Origin: Lucinisca nassula
Lineage: Eukaryota > Mollusca > Bivalvia > Lucinida > Lucinidae
Assembly: GCA_963580285.1 (NCBI GenBank)
Contig: OY757010.1
Coordinates: 219,623,234 to 219,687,233 of the forward strand
Length of the DNA: 64,000 nt
Direction of reading: 5' to 3'
Shown in pieces: positions 54,975-64,000 of this stretch. A model generated the notes under the pieces. The model made no database searches, was not told the DNA's origin, and saw only the letters and a program-made list of their open reading frames with translations. The translations under genes were made by a program, and so were the position numbers. Each line of letters begins with the position of its first letter. The first letter of the stretch is position 1.

Positions 54975-55552
54975 GTACGGAACCTGGGAAGGGACATGAT
55001 TTTTTTTATTTTTATAAGTTGTGCGCACAAGATAATATCTTGTGCGGACAAGATATTATCTTGTTCGGACAACATATTATCTTGTGCAAACAAGAAATTA
55101 TCTTGGGCGGACAACATATTATCTCGTTCGCACAACATATTATCTTGAGCGGACAACATAATATCTTGTTCGCACAAGATATTATCTTGTTTACACAACA
55201 TAGATCTTGGGAAGTTGTGCGAACAAGATATTATCTTGTGCGGACAAGATATTATCTTGTTCGCACAACTTAATATCTTGTGCAACCAAGATAGTATCTT
55301 GTGCGCACTTGTGCGGACAAGATAATATCTTGTTCGCACAACTTAATATCTTGTGCGGACAAGATAATATCTTGTCTGCACAAGATAATATGTTGTCCGC
55401 ACAAGATAATATCCTGTCTGCACAAGATACATATGTTGTGCGAACAAGATAATATCTTGTCCGCACAAGATAATATCTTGTCCGCACAAGATATTATCTT
55501 GTGCGCACAACTTATAAAAAAAAAAAATCATGTCCCTTCCCGGGTTCGGTAC
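54975..55552. mobile_element. Fold-back element made of ~23 palindromic 21-bp units
   Basis: Inverted ends of ~70 bp: left GTACGGAACCTGGGAAGGGA then CATGATTTTTTTT and ATAAGTTGTGCGCACAAG; right, inverted, GTACCGAACCCGGGAAGGGA then CATGATTTTT and ATAAGTTGTGCGCACAAG. AGAA precedes the left end and follows the right end, a possible 4-bp target duplication. The interior (about 55021-55518) is units of ACAAGATAWTATCTTGT, itself a palindrome, joined by 4-bp linkers such as GCGG, TCGC or GCGC: period 21 bp. One longer spacer occurs near 55200-55220. Because 21 is 7 codons, several frames on both strands stay open with 7-residue repeats; these are not genes. Confidence 0.9.
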
Positions 55553-56001
55553 AGAAGATATTAAGGTCGGTAGGTTAGAAAATATTTTTATTTGTTTTCC
55601 TGGATGGTCATAAAAATGGCGAAGTCGGCACAAAAATAGGGTCCGTCCGATTAGCGGAAATATAGCTATTTTAGACCTAATGTACACCGTCTATGGACAT
55701 GCCTGGCGTTACTTAATTCCTAATTCATAATTTACTGATCAATGTAAAATCTTGAGTTGAAAAATGAGTTAGGGCGAAATGGTTATCAAACACCAAACAC
55801 GATACGGAGTTTTTTTCAGACTGTAAACAAAGACAGTCTGAGGAGAACAGTCATTAATCTTGACGCTAATTCATTACATGGATTAAAATGCTGCCACAGC
55901 AAATACGATTTTCATCTATACCACTGATTCCTCAAAAGATTTCAAAGTAGACAATTTTAGAATTAAGCCACGTCATAATTTATTTTTTTGCTATTTGTGA
56001 A
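55553..56001. other. Unassigned
   Basis: Contains the GGTCGGTAGGTTAG block noted above; otherwise nothing recognised. Confidence 0.4.
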
Positions 56002-56059
56002 GAACAATGGTGCAGATCAGTCTGCGCATCCGCACAGTCTGATCTGTACCTTTATTGTT
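56002..56059. repeat. Short fold-back
   Basis: GAACAATGGTGCAGATCAGT...CTGCGC and, inverted, CACAGTCTGATCTGTACCTT with TATTGTT. Confidence 0.65.
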
Positions 56060-56063
56060 GACA

Positions 56064-56342
56064 ATTACGCAAACATGCCTTTACAAATACATTGCCACCT
56101 TTATCGCAGAAAAAATGAAAAATTTAAGACGAAAAATGGTGATATTTTCCTTATTTCTGTTCAAAATATAGATCGTGGGGACTCGTTAGAACCGCCTCAT
56201 CGAGGCGGTTCTAACGAGTACCCACAATCTATATTTGAGAGCAGAAATAAGAAAAATAAAGTATGCCCCCGGAAACCCCAGTTTTACTATATAAAAGTGG
56301 GGTTCGAGGGGGTCAGAGTTATATAGGCGTGTTTTCGTTATG
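56064..56342. mobile_element. HP280 MITE
   Basis: ATTACGCAAACATGCCTTTA to TATAGGCGTGTTTTCGTTAT. Stem TCGTTAGAACCGCCTCATC / GAGGCGGTTCTAACGA perfect. Inverted relative to the next copy at 56566. Confidence 0.9.
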
Positions 56343-56565
56343 ACTGTTTGGACAGTATAACTGCTGGGCTTTTGACTACACAAGCCCAAGATCTGGGGGA
56401 CTTCCCTGTGTATGCAGGTCAGTTTTGGTCTTACGCAGTGGAATATCTCGAACACTGTGTTTCTTACGACTAGTATGAATGCATAAGTCTGCTGATTTGA
56501 AAGCGAAGAGATTTTGCACTTGAACAAATATGTTGACATAAGGAACTTTGTAATCAGAAAGAATT
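56343..56565. other. Spacer between two HP280 copies
   Basis: No feature recognised in ~220 bp. Confidence 0.4.
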
Positions 56566-56848
56566 CATCACGAAAACACGCCTATATAATTTTGACCCCC
56601 TTGAACCCCACGTTTATATAGTAAAACTGGGGTTTGCAGGAGTGAACATTATTTTTTCTTATTTCTGCTCTAAAATATAGATTGTGGGTACTCGTTAGAA
56701 CCGCCTCGATGAGGCGGTTCTAATGAGTACCCACAATCTATATTTTGAGCAGAAATAATAGAAATATCACAATTTTTCCTCATAAAATTTTCATTTTTTT
56801 TTCGGCGATAAAGGTTAAAATGTATTTGTATAGGCGTGTTTTTGTAAT
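56566..56848. mobile_element. HP280 MITE
   Basis: CATCACGAAAACACGCCTAT to TATAGGCGTGTTTTTGTAAT. Stem GTGGGTACTCGTTAGAACCG / CGGTTCTAATGAGTACCCAC. Confidence 0.92.
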
Positions 56849-57648
56849 GTGACGTAAAATGTCATGCTGCGTAAACACTTCGCTATAGCGCACCATATCA
56901 TACCATGTATTTAGAATATATTGACATAGGAAATCATATTTTGTAAACGCCTTGACGTGCCATGTGATACTGTGTAATAAAAAATGCGATACTTTGTAAT
57001 CAGAATGCCTTGACGTACCAGGCCATTCAGTGTTATCAGATTGGTTTGACATACTAAGTATTATGGTCAAAAGAGAAAGCATTGACAGACCAATCACTCA
57101 GAATATCGTGAAATATCATGTAGAATAATAAATAACTACTACTACTGCTACTCCTACTACTGACAATAATAATAGCCAGCTCATTCCAGTCCGTGCCTGC
57201 GTTTGCAACTAACAGGGAGTCCGCTAGCATAAAATGCATCCACTACATGTCTGCAAGTCGCAAAGGCTCTGGAGAGACTGCGCGTATATACTGGTTCACC
57301 TGAGTCTTAGCTGCCCGACAATACAATATGTACCTTTTTCTTATAAGCTGTCTAATAAATAATAATAATAATAATAATAATAATAATCATAATCATAACA
57401 GCAGTTAGGAATTTCGTTTAGAAAATGATATGTTAGAATGTAGAAACAATAGCAGAATATTAGACTGACAGTTTACCATACATAATGAAATGTATTTGGA
57501 AATGAGATGGGGAGGAATAGTGGGTACGAGGGCAACATTTGATTAGAAAACATGCGGGCAACCTTCAGCATGTACTATTGACATTTTGCAAACTGTTCAT
57601 GGCTCTAAAATAGTGTGTGTACCGTTTTAAAAGGGTAAATATAGAGCA
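56849..57648. other. Unassigned, with microsatellite and fold-back
   Basis: Contains a TACTACTACTGC tract near 57136, a GCGAGTCTTAGCTG-type fold-back at 57247-57325 (CTGCAAGTCGCAAAGGCTCT ... CTGAGTCTTAGCTGCCCG) and an (AAT)n run at 57357-57388. CTTGACGTACC-like phrases recur near 56950-57020. No gene signal. Confidence 0.45.
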
Positions 57649-58915
57649 AGAAGTTAGTTTGCTTTTCGCTTTTCGCTTTCGTCCTTATGGCCTTCCTTTG
57701 TTCAGGTTGCCATTATGGTCTGGTCGCTTCATGTTTGTGTTTCTTTCCCTTTGGTGTCTTTGATGGGTGGAGTATGTTAATTGTATCCAGTCCTGATCTT
57801 TGTTTTACTTCTACTTTTCAGAGATCAGTTTGCTTTTAGCTTTTCGCTTTTCAACTTTCAGAAGTTAGTTTGCTTTTCGCTTTTCGACTTTCAGAAGTTA
57901 GTTTGCTTTTCGCTTTTCGACTTTCAGAAGTTAGTTTGCTTTTCGCTTTTCGATCATAGGTCTGTTTAATGATGTAACTGTTAAGTGTCTAAGTACATGC
58001 GTGAGTGAGTGAGTAAGTGAGTGAGTGAGTGTTTTACGTCAATCAAACTGCTCATACCATATGCAGATGTTCATTATGTCACAGATTCTTTTTGTTTTTC
58101 GCTTTTCGTTTTTCGCTTTTCGATCATAGGTCTGTTTAATAATGTAACTGTTTAGTGTCTGAGTATGTGAGTGAGTGAGTGAATGAATGAATGAGAGTGT
58201 TTTACGTCAATCAAACTGCTCATACCATATGCAGATGTTCATTATGTCACAGATTCTTTTTGGTTTTTATTTTTCGCTTTTCGTTTTTCGCTTTTCGATC
58301 ATAGGGCTCTGTTTAATGATGTAACTGTTAAGTGTCTGAGATGTGAGTGAGTTAGTTAGTGAGTAATTGAGTGAGTGAACGTGTTTTACGTCAGTCAAAC
58401 TGCATATGGCATGAGCAGTTTGATTGAGGTAAAACAGTCTCACTCACTCACTTACCCACTCACTCATGTACTCAGACACTTAACAGTTACATCATTAAAC
58501 AGACCTATGATCGAAAAGCGAGGAGCGAAAAACAAAACGAATCTGTGACATAATGTACATCTGCATGTGGTATGAGCAGTTTGATTGACGTTAAACACTC
58601 ACTCACTCATGTACTCAGACACTTAACAGTTACATCATTAAACAGACCTATGATCGAAAAGCGAAAAGCAAACTAACTTCTGAAAGTGGAAAAGCGAAAA
58701 GCAAACTAACTTCTGAAAGTGGAAAAGCGAAAAGCAAACTAACTTCTGAAAGTGGAAAAGCGAAAAGCAAACTAACTTCTGAAAGTGGAAAAGCGAAAAG
58801 CAAACTAACTTCTGAAAGTGGAAAAGCGAAAAGCAAACTAACTTCTGAAAGTGGAAAAGCGAAAAGCAAACTAACTTCTGAAAGTCGAAAGCGAAAAGCA
58901 AACTAACTTCTCCTT
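57649..58915. mobile_element. Large fold-back element with 33-bp and ~180-bp repeats in its arms
   Basis: Left arm: units of 33 bp with TTAGTTTGCTTTTCGC and TTTTCGACTTTCAGAAG (about four). Then three direct ~180-bp blocks from 57955 (GATCATAGGTCTGTTTAATG, TGAGTGAGTG, TTTTACGTCAATCAAACTGC, CAGATGTTCATTATGTCACA). From ~58400 the same blocks run inverted, followed by eight inverted 33-bp units (AAAGCGAAAAGCAAACTAAC). AGCAAG lies outside both termini in inverted form. An RT-T tail is inserted in the left arm at 57676-57822. 11-residue repeat frames are artefacts of the 33-bp period. Confidence 0.85.
57676..57822 (+). mobile_element. RT-T 3' end inserted in the fold-back arm
   Basis: TATGGCCTTCCTTTGTTCAG, GGTCTGGTCGCTTCATGTTT, CTTTCCCTTTGGTGTCTTTG and the terminal TACTTCTACTTTT interrupt the first and second 33-bp units. 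Confidence 0.75.
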
Positions 58916-58984
58916 GCTTAAATTTTAATAGTTATTTCCAAACGGGTGAGGTATACTACTGGGTATGTCTTTGAGCAGCGGTTG

Positions 58985-59140
58985 AAGTATTGTCTTATGT
59001 GGCGTGGATACGCTTCCAAGGGAGGCAAACAAACGAACATACTTTTGTCTCCCTTATCAAAGAGTCTGTTGTTGGATGAAAGGGTCAATTCTTAGATAAG
59101 AAACAAATACTATCCTCCATGAAGAGACCCCCTTTTCAGA
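58985..59140. repeat. Decayed copy of the GGGGTCAACTC hairpin MITE
   Basis: GGGAGGCAAACAAACG, TTTTGTCTCCCTTATCAAAG, AAGGGTCAATTCTTAG and GAAGAGACCCCCTTTT follow the order of 47222-47360, but the hairpin is eroded. Confidence 0.5.
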
Positions 59141-59834
59141 TATAATCAAATAAAAAAAAACAAGAAAATAAAGTGATGAAAGTGGTCTCCCTTGAATTAA
59201 TAATTGACAATGCCAAATTTATAAGTCCTCCTTAATGCCTACCTTACATGACCGTAAATGGCCTACATTCAAATAAGCGGGTATGGGCTTACCTCACATT
59301 TTCACACCTTTTTGTTTGCAGGGAATAAAACTTAACCTTTACGGCTGACTTCTTGATCGTTTTCGCATAAACGGAAAACGGGCTCTGTTCTCAGAGGAAT
59401 GGTGATGCGTCTTAAGAACAATAAACGTGACAGACTCGATATTGTACATATTCATAAAAGGGTTGCTTTCCCTGAAGGTAAATATGTTGCTCTTAGTGTC
59501 GCTGTTATTGTTTAAGCATTTGACATTCCCAAGTCAAGATGTTTAATTTCACTGCCTTGTTCAAACGTTCTTACTGTTCCATTGACAGGAATAGAAATAA
59601 AGGAAAATTACATTTACATATCACAAGTACCGGATTTACTCTAAAATATCTATCACACATACTCGTAACGTTAATTAAGTACACTACACATGTATTTGAC
59701 AGTATTAGACCCGGTAAATCGGGAAATGGATATCTTCGGATGGGGACAACTCTTTCTTATATGGCTTTGCCTCTTTATCAATAGGATTTGTCTTTAACTC
59801 TTGCTGAGAAAGGAAATGTAAATATATAACTTTC
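59141..59834. other. Unassigned
   Basis: No recognised feature. An 81-codon frame at 59539-59784 is unrecognised. Confidence 0.35.
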
Positions 59835-59890
59835 TAAATATGCTTTTAAAAACAGAATTAGTCTTAATCTTATGTGGTCTTACTAGCGGA
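59835..59890. repeat. TTAAGACCACC-type repeat, half copy
   Basis: TATGCTTTTAAAAACAGAAT, TAGTCTTAATCTTATGTGG and TCTTACTAGCGGAATCTGC match the right half of 21836-21985. Confidence 0.55.
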
Positions 59891-60353
59891 ATCTGCACTT
59901 TATTTTAACGAGCACATGTTTGGGAACTATCCGGGAAACCACCACCCTACAATGTATCACGGCGCGTATGATCAGAAACGCACGACCAGTCTCATAAAAG
60001 CCTAGCCTACGCTCAATCCTTGTGTCATTCATTATATGTGAACTGTTTATGTACTTGAACTCTGTTGAAGTGTATGGTGACAAAAAATTCTGAATAAATA
60101 AATAAATAGATTTCACTGTGGTTGCGGCTAATGCCATACGTTTTCTTCATAGCGTCCTCAATTAAGCATTCAACTGTATTAAAAGACAAATACATGCGAT
60201 GACCTAAGTGAAGAGAAAAGGTAGCTGAGTCTTCCAAGCGCATCCTGTTCCACAGTTGATTAGGAAAGGAACCATTGCAGTTTGACAAGGGAGTAGATTG
60301 CTTTGATTAGACTCTGCTTAGGCGCAGGCCCATGTTAAAATCAGGATCAGGAT
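59891..60353. other. Unassigned
   Basis: Nothing recognised. Overlapping minus-strand frames of 84-87 codons lack any pattern I know. Confidence 0.35.
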
Positions 60354-60529
60354 GTATTCACCACATTTGCATTATTTGCTGGCTCCCAGCTTGCACATTG
60401 TCAATAATGGAAAAACAGGTAACCAGACCCCCCTGACCTTGAAAGGTCAGGGGGGTCTGGTTACCTGTTTTTCCAACACTGATAACCTCCAGACAAGGGA
60501 CCAGCAGATAATGCAAATGAGGTGAATAC
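60354..60529. mobile_element. Hairpin element with inverted ends and a perfect central stem
   Basis: Ends GTATTCACCACATTTGCATT and, inverted, AATGCAAATGAGGTGAATAC (CTGCTGG continues the right arm). The central stem 60409-60440 / 60443-60474 is a perfect 32-bp inverted repeat with a GA loop. ~176 bp, non-coding: MITE-like or the product of a fold-back. Confidence 0.85.
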
Positions 60530-61229
60530 GACAGACTTATACTACAGATAAAACCCAAGTTCAGGGTCATTTTTCAGAAAGAACAATCAAGCTACCGGTG
60601 ATATCAGTGGTTTGATTGAATACAGGTTTCGTGCACGGTGTTTGAGTTAACAGATGGTGTACATGAAGAATCCAGTGCTTTTTTAACACTTAATGCAGAC
60701 GAACTGCATATTTTACATTTATGGCGCTACCACATGCTGGCACTTGGTGTTAGATGCAAAAGAACTGATGCCTTTTTGTCGTGTTTTCGCCTATCTCCTA
60801 GACGTAGAGCATTTGTGCATGCAGATGGATGTAAAACATGTCATACGTAGATTGTAAAGTCCATGGACTAATGTAGACCAAAGAAGCAACTGTATAGAAG
60901 GAGCTAAATCCACCAGAAAAAATAATCTCCGAGGAAAGCCAATAAGTTTGCTCTTGCAACTACCCTTGTTCTATCTTTTAAAGATAAAAAAATAAAATCA
61001 CAATAGATTTTCATCTGAGACATGTAATATCTAGATCCTCGTACTTTGAAAAATGTAGTCATATTGTCTGGGCATCTTATATTATAATATCGCCGAGTTT
61101 CAAGGGTATACATTTTTTTCTTTTACGATGCTAAAACAAATAACATGGTTGCAGCAGACACAGGCAAAAAAAAATCGCAATTGGTTTATCATAAAATGAC
61201 AATTTTGGAGATATGAACAATTAAAAATC
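60530..61229. other. Unassigned
   Basis: Nothing firmly recognised. A 70-codon frame at 60638-60850 is unrecognised. Around 61180-61215 (TCATAAAATGACAATTTTGG then AGATATGAA) is a terminal remnant of the second HP280 subfamily. Confidence 0.35.
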
Positions 61230-61516
61230 AGATCCCAAATTGTTCCCACAATATCACTAGGGAAAGAAGTCGAAACCTGGAATGACGACAATAAACAAAA
61301 CGGACAACAGGTAAATCGAGCCCGCAGCTCTTTCCTAAACAGGTGGTGACTCAGATATCCAAACCTAACTAAAAAGATGCAACATATACATAATGGGGGA
61401 AAGAATCAGAATCACCAACATGACAAACATTTAACTGGAAGGATAAACGTAAATATAATGAACAACCAAAAAAAGGGGGTGGGGGTGGGAATCCGAATCA
61501 TCAACGTAACAACATA

Positions 61517-62851
61517 CGAGGACTGTTCAAATATGAATGCAACTAAGCACATAAAAATGATTCCGTGATAGATTTTGATGATAAATTTATTTTGTCCCCT
61601 CAAAGTATTCCCCTTTAACAGATATACAAACTTTCAGTCTTCTGATCCAATCATTGAATACATTTTGGTAATCCTTTCGAGGTATACTATGAAGGCACTG
61701 GAATATTGCAGAACCGAGGTGTTTGCGCTGTACAAATTTTCGACCAGAAAGATATTTTTTCAGCCGCGGGAACAAAAAAAAAAGTCACACGGGGCAAGGT
61801 CAGGGGAATATGATGGATGAGGGAGTTCAACAACCTTTTCCTGCTTCAGATAGTCTTGCACAATGAACGCCTTGTGCGATGACGCATTGTCATGTAACAA
61901 TCTGACATTGGCCAAACCAGTTGCGGGTCTTCGTTCTTTGAAATATTTCTTCAATTTTCGAAGAACTATATTCTTGTAAAACTTCGCATTTACAGATTTG
62001 CCTTTAGGCACAACAACCTGAATAGCAGGGCCCTGATTTGAAAAGAAAATGGCATACATTACCTTCTTGACGCTCATGGGCCGCTTTGCAATGCATGGTC
62101 TTTTGCAATACTTTGTTGCCCATATTTTGTTTTGAATCTTTCGTTTTGATTAAAAAAAGTGAACCCATGTCTCGTCACCTGTGACGATATTAGCGAAAGA
62201 CCGTGCATTGTAATTTGGAAACATTTAAGCAACTTCTTGGCGCACTGAACGCGTGTCTTTTTCTGCTCATCTGTCATCAGATGGGGAATCCATCTAGCAC
62301 AGATCTTTCTCATTTTCAAACCCCGTTTCAGAATTATATGAGCTGCTCCTAATGAGATGCCAACCATACTAGCAATTTGCCTAGTGGTGTATCGTGCATC
62401 GGTAGCAACTATTTCTTTCACTCTAGCAACCATCTTTGCAGATTTTGCTCTTTTCGGCCGACGATCATATGGTGCATGTTCTGTTGAGCCTAGCCCACAG
62501 CTGAATTTCTTGCACCAACGAAAAACTGTCGGAAAAGACATTTCATTATGCCCATAAACCGAACATATTTCATCAAAAATGTATATGCACTGTATACCAA
62601 GAATACAACGATTCTTAATATAGGACCGTATTTCAACGGCGTACTCTGACCTTCTTCCATGTTTTGTATTAGTATACAAGAGTAAACAGTGTATCGAACG
62701 ATATACATGGCTAAAGTAGACGGATTTTAACAGTTTTGGTATCAATGTATAGGTAAAATGTTTTTCTACGCTGTGATATTTATTTCCAGGTGATTTTCGC
62801 ATTAGTGCATGAGAAAACGTTCTACTTGCATTCATATTTGAACAGTCCTCG
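61517..62851 (-). mobile_element. Mariner element, copy 2 (1335 bp)
   Basis: TA at 61515-61516 and 62852-62853. Terminal inverted repeats CGAGGACTGTTCAAATATGA with ATGCAA are perfect over 26 bp. Length is typical of mariners. Closely similar to copy 1 without its internal duplication. Confidence 0.97.
61740..62660 (-). pseudogene. Mariner transposase, inactivated
   Basis: Minus strand. N-terminal DNA-binding part GRRSEYAVEIRSYIKNRC, GHNEMSFPTVFRWCKKF and TTRQIASMVGISLGAAHII is open. The start region lost 4 bases relative to copy 1 (AACC near 62658), which removes the ATG context. The first catalytic block (DETWVHFF) is present in the DNA near 62160 but out of frame after a frameshift near 62200. 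The second (LLHDNASSHK) and third (SPDLAPCDFFF) are intact at about 61870 and 61780, 34 residues apart: DD34D mariner. Another frameshift follows immediately (A run near 61775), then LKKYLSGRKF as in the family C-terminus. Cannot encode an active enzyme; its inverted repeats may still be recognised by an active relative. Confidence 0.95.
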
Positions 62852-63219
62852 TATCCTATTTGTTAAAGGATCAGAACTACCAAAATAAAACATGAAAGAA
62901 CAACAGCAAAAGCACCGACGTGGAACGGTCATTAAAATTACTTTTGGGTTTAAGTTAACTTTACGGGATCCCAACCCTCACATCCACATTCATTTCGATT
63001 CAAACAAGTATTTGCTTGATCCGTGTGAAGGTTATCTAACTCATCAGTGAATCATCTCGGTAAACAAAGACATAACATTTAAAGCCAAACTGACACAAGG
63101 ACGACAAAGGAGCAACACACGTCTTCTATATCACAAGAGTGTGTTGTCGTAATGTTGTCATGGACGAAGTATCAAATATAGATAGTTGTTATTCGAAACT
63201 GAAATATTAAGACAACAGT

Positions 63220-63335
63220 TTGGACTGTTGAAAAGTGCTTCAAAGACAGAAAACCTGAAACATTTTATTATATGTTTTACAGAAGAATAACTCTTGGTTT
63301 AAGGTGCCCCTTATAGTGGAATTTCACTGTATTTT
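63220..63335. repeat. Possible TTAAGACCACC-type remnant
   Basis: TTTGGACTGTTGAAAAGTGC and TTATAGTGGAATTTCACTG faintly resemble the ends of 21836-21985. Confidence 0.3.
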
Positions 63336-63990
63336 GAAAGCAAAGTCTGGAATCACATAGTCTGATCAGTGTCTCCGCTACATGTATGTGCTATATTGAT
63401 GGCCGTTGGTTTAGCCCGGGAAGTTGGTGAAATGAACACCGCTCATTATAGAGAGAAAACTGGAGTTTACAGATGTTTACATTATTTAAACAGGGAAGGC
63501 TGTAGTCCGACTCGGGTAGAAAAAATTGAATTTTCGCCTAGCGCTCATGACAGAAGACACATTTCACTTGTCGCATCTTGTATGCCTATTATTGAACAAC
63601 ACCAGAATAATGGCACACGGGAATGGTCGAAATGGCCATCTGACACAACGGACGATACTTCGAATGTTGTAGAGATGGTCTCAAGAGCATACGTGATTTA
63701 TCTGTCATTTCAACAATTTGGAAATCTAATTCTTTGATTTGCTTTATGCTGAAGTTCACTTTCAGCATTCTTGGTGCCTGATTAAATAATTAATATGAAT
63801 TTATTTAGACAGCGGCTTATGATTTTGCAAATAGTGAGCGCCCGGGGCAGATGCCGCAGAAAGAGTCGTCCGGTCAGGACCTGCTCTGTTTATCAGTCTC
63901 GTCGCATACAATAGGTATTTTCTTCAGTAACAGTTACTTCCTATTCCAAATGGAGTAGATGCCGGCAAAGCGAACAAAGCATTATAGCAT
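63336..63990. other. Unassigned, with an HP280 second-subfamily remnant
   Basis: GTGAAATGAACACCGCTCAT, then TATAGAGAGAAAACTGGAG and TTTACATTATT at about 63428-63487, match the left end of 22661-22900 and 31380-31620. The 122-codon frame 63369-63737 runs through this remnant and is not credited as a gene. Confidence 0.4.
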
Positions 63991-64000
63991 CATCACGAAA
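63991..64000. mobile_element. Possible start of another HP280 copy, cut by the window edge
   Basis: CATCACGAAA equals the HP280 terminus; only 10 bp are visible. Confidence 0.35.

Larger units (their letters stand above)
61230..63130 (-). mobile_element. RT-T-associated 3' region interrupted by mariner
   Basis: 61230-61514 and 62854-63130 together are the complement of 16180-16380 plus 16530-16960: CTCATCAGTGAATCATCTCG, CAACCCTCACATCCAC, GCAAAAGCACCGACGTGG, AGGTGGTGACTCAGATATCC and GGGAAAGAAGTCGAAACC. The sequence is continuous across the mariner, which sits between TA duplications. Confidence 0.65.

Noticed and set aside
55021..55518. Regular short repeats with similar spacing, superficially like a CRISPR array
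   Set aside because: Units are palindromic with 4-bp linkers, with no variable 25-40-bp spacers and no cas genes. The surrounding DNA is clearly animal.
54872..55687. Several 80-135-codon frames on both strands with seven-residue repeats
   Set aside because: They arise because the 21-bp period is divisible by three; both strands and multiple frames are open at once.
55988..56539. 112- and 117-codon frames on opposite strands
   Set aside because: They lie over an HP280 copy; its hairpin keeps similar frames open on both strands in other copies too (for example 27453-27865 and 34308-34526).
57781..58901. Frames with FQKLVCFSLFDF repeats
   Set aside because: 33-bp repeat units of a fold-back element read in frame on each arm.
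63369..63737. 122-codon frame as a possible gene
   Set aside because: Part of it matches the end of the second HP280 subfamily, and no protein family is recognised.
1..64000. Bacterial or viral origin
   Set aside because: No operon-like packing, no long frames, abundant SINEs, LINE relics, mariner and microsatellites. I saw no viral structural or replication gene remnants.

Overview
The window looks like gene-free nuclear DNA from an animal, most likely a bivalve mollusc. I found no convincing host protein-coding exon, rRNA cluster or functional tRNA. The bivalve assignment is inference. It rests on the type of repeats: mariner copies of an invertebrate DD34D type, a molluscan-style tRNA-headed SINE, long elements built from ~160-bp tandem units that open with an AGCTCACCTG hairpin and close near CAGGTGAGCG, and many short fold-back repeats carrying a 'CTGATCAGG...CACTGTTT' motif. 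All of these are familiar from venerid and other bivalve genomes. No database search was possible.

Almost everything that can be annotated is mobile or repeated DNA. Family labels here are mine. (1) A decayed LINE reverse transcriptase at 310-2009. (2) 'RT-T', a second reverse-transcriptase family present as 5'-truncated copies in both orientations; the clearest coding remnants are at 15617-16830 (+) and 24605-25862 (-). (3) Two mariner copies sharing 26-bp terminal repeats, 43625-45135 and 61517-62851. (4) 'HP280', about thirteen ~280-bp elements with CATCACGAAAACACGCC termini and a long central hairpin. (5) 'M236', five copies that are all exactly 236 bp. (6) 'SINE-M', a retroposon with target-site duplications but no obvious tRNA head. 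(7) tRNA-headed SINEs at 8061, 24182 and 32252. (8) Helentron-like elements with internal ~160-bp repeats, the largest being 34601-40036 with a second one nested inside. (9) Fold-back elements, notably 54975-55552, an array of 21-bp palindromic units between ~70-bp inverted termini, and 57649-58915.

Layout. 0-5 kb: LINE relic plus two RT-T tails. 5-11 kb: HP280, SINEs and a Helentron-like 3' end. 11-22 kb: the M236 cluster, SINE-M copies, a 250-bp tandem repeat and a (+) RT-T copy interrupted by M236 and by an inverted RT-T tail. 22-34 kb: RT-T, a large fold-back, HP280 copies, a 263-bp tandem repeat split by SINE-M, and microsatellites. 34.6-43 kb: repeat-array elements. 43.6-45.1 kb: mariner 1. 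45-57 kb: HP280 copies, a 5S-like fragment, RT-T tails and the 21-bp array. 57-60.5 kb: fold-backs. 61.2-63.1 kb: mariner 2 nested in an RT-T-related repeat.

Nested insertions give a relative chronology: M236, mariner and SINE-M came after the RT-T and tandem-repeat copies they interrupt. The most interesting structures are the 21-bp palindrome array, the Helentron-like insertion whose empty site survives in a duplicate nearby, and the HP280 subfamilies whose hairpin arms have changed together.
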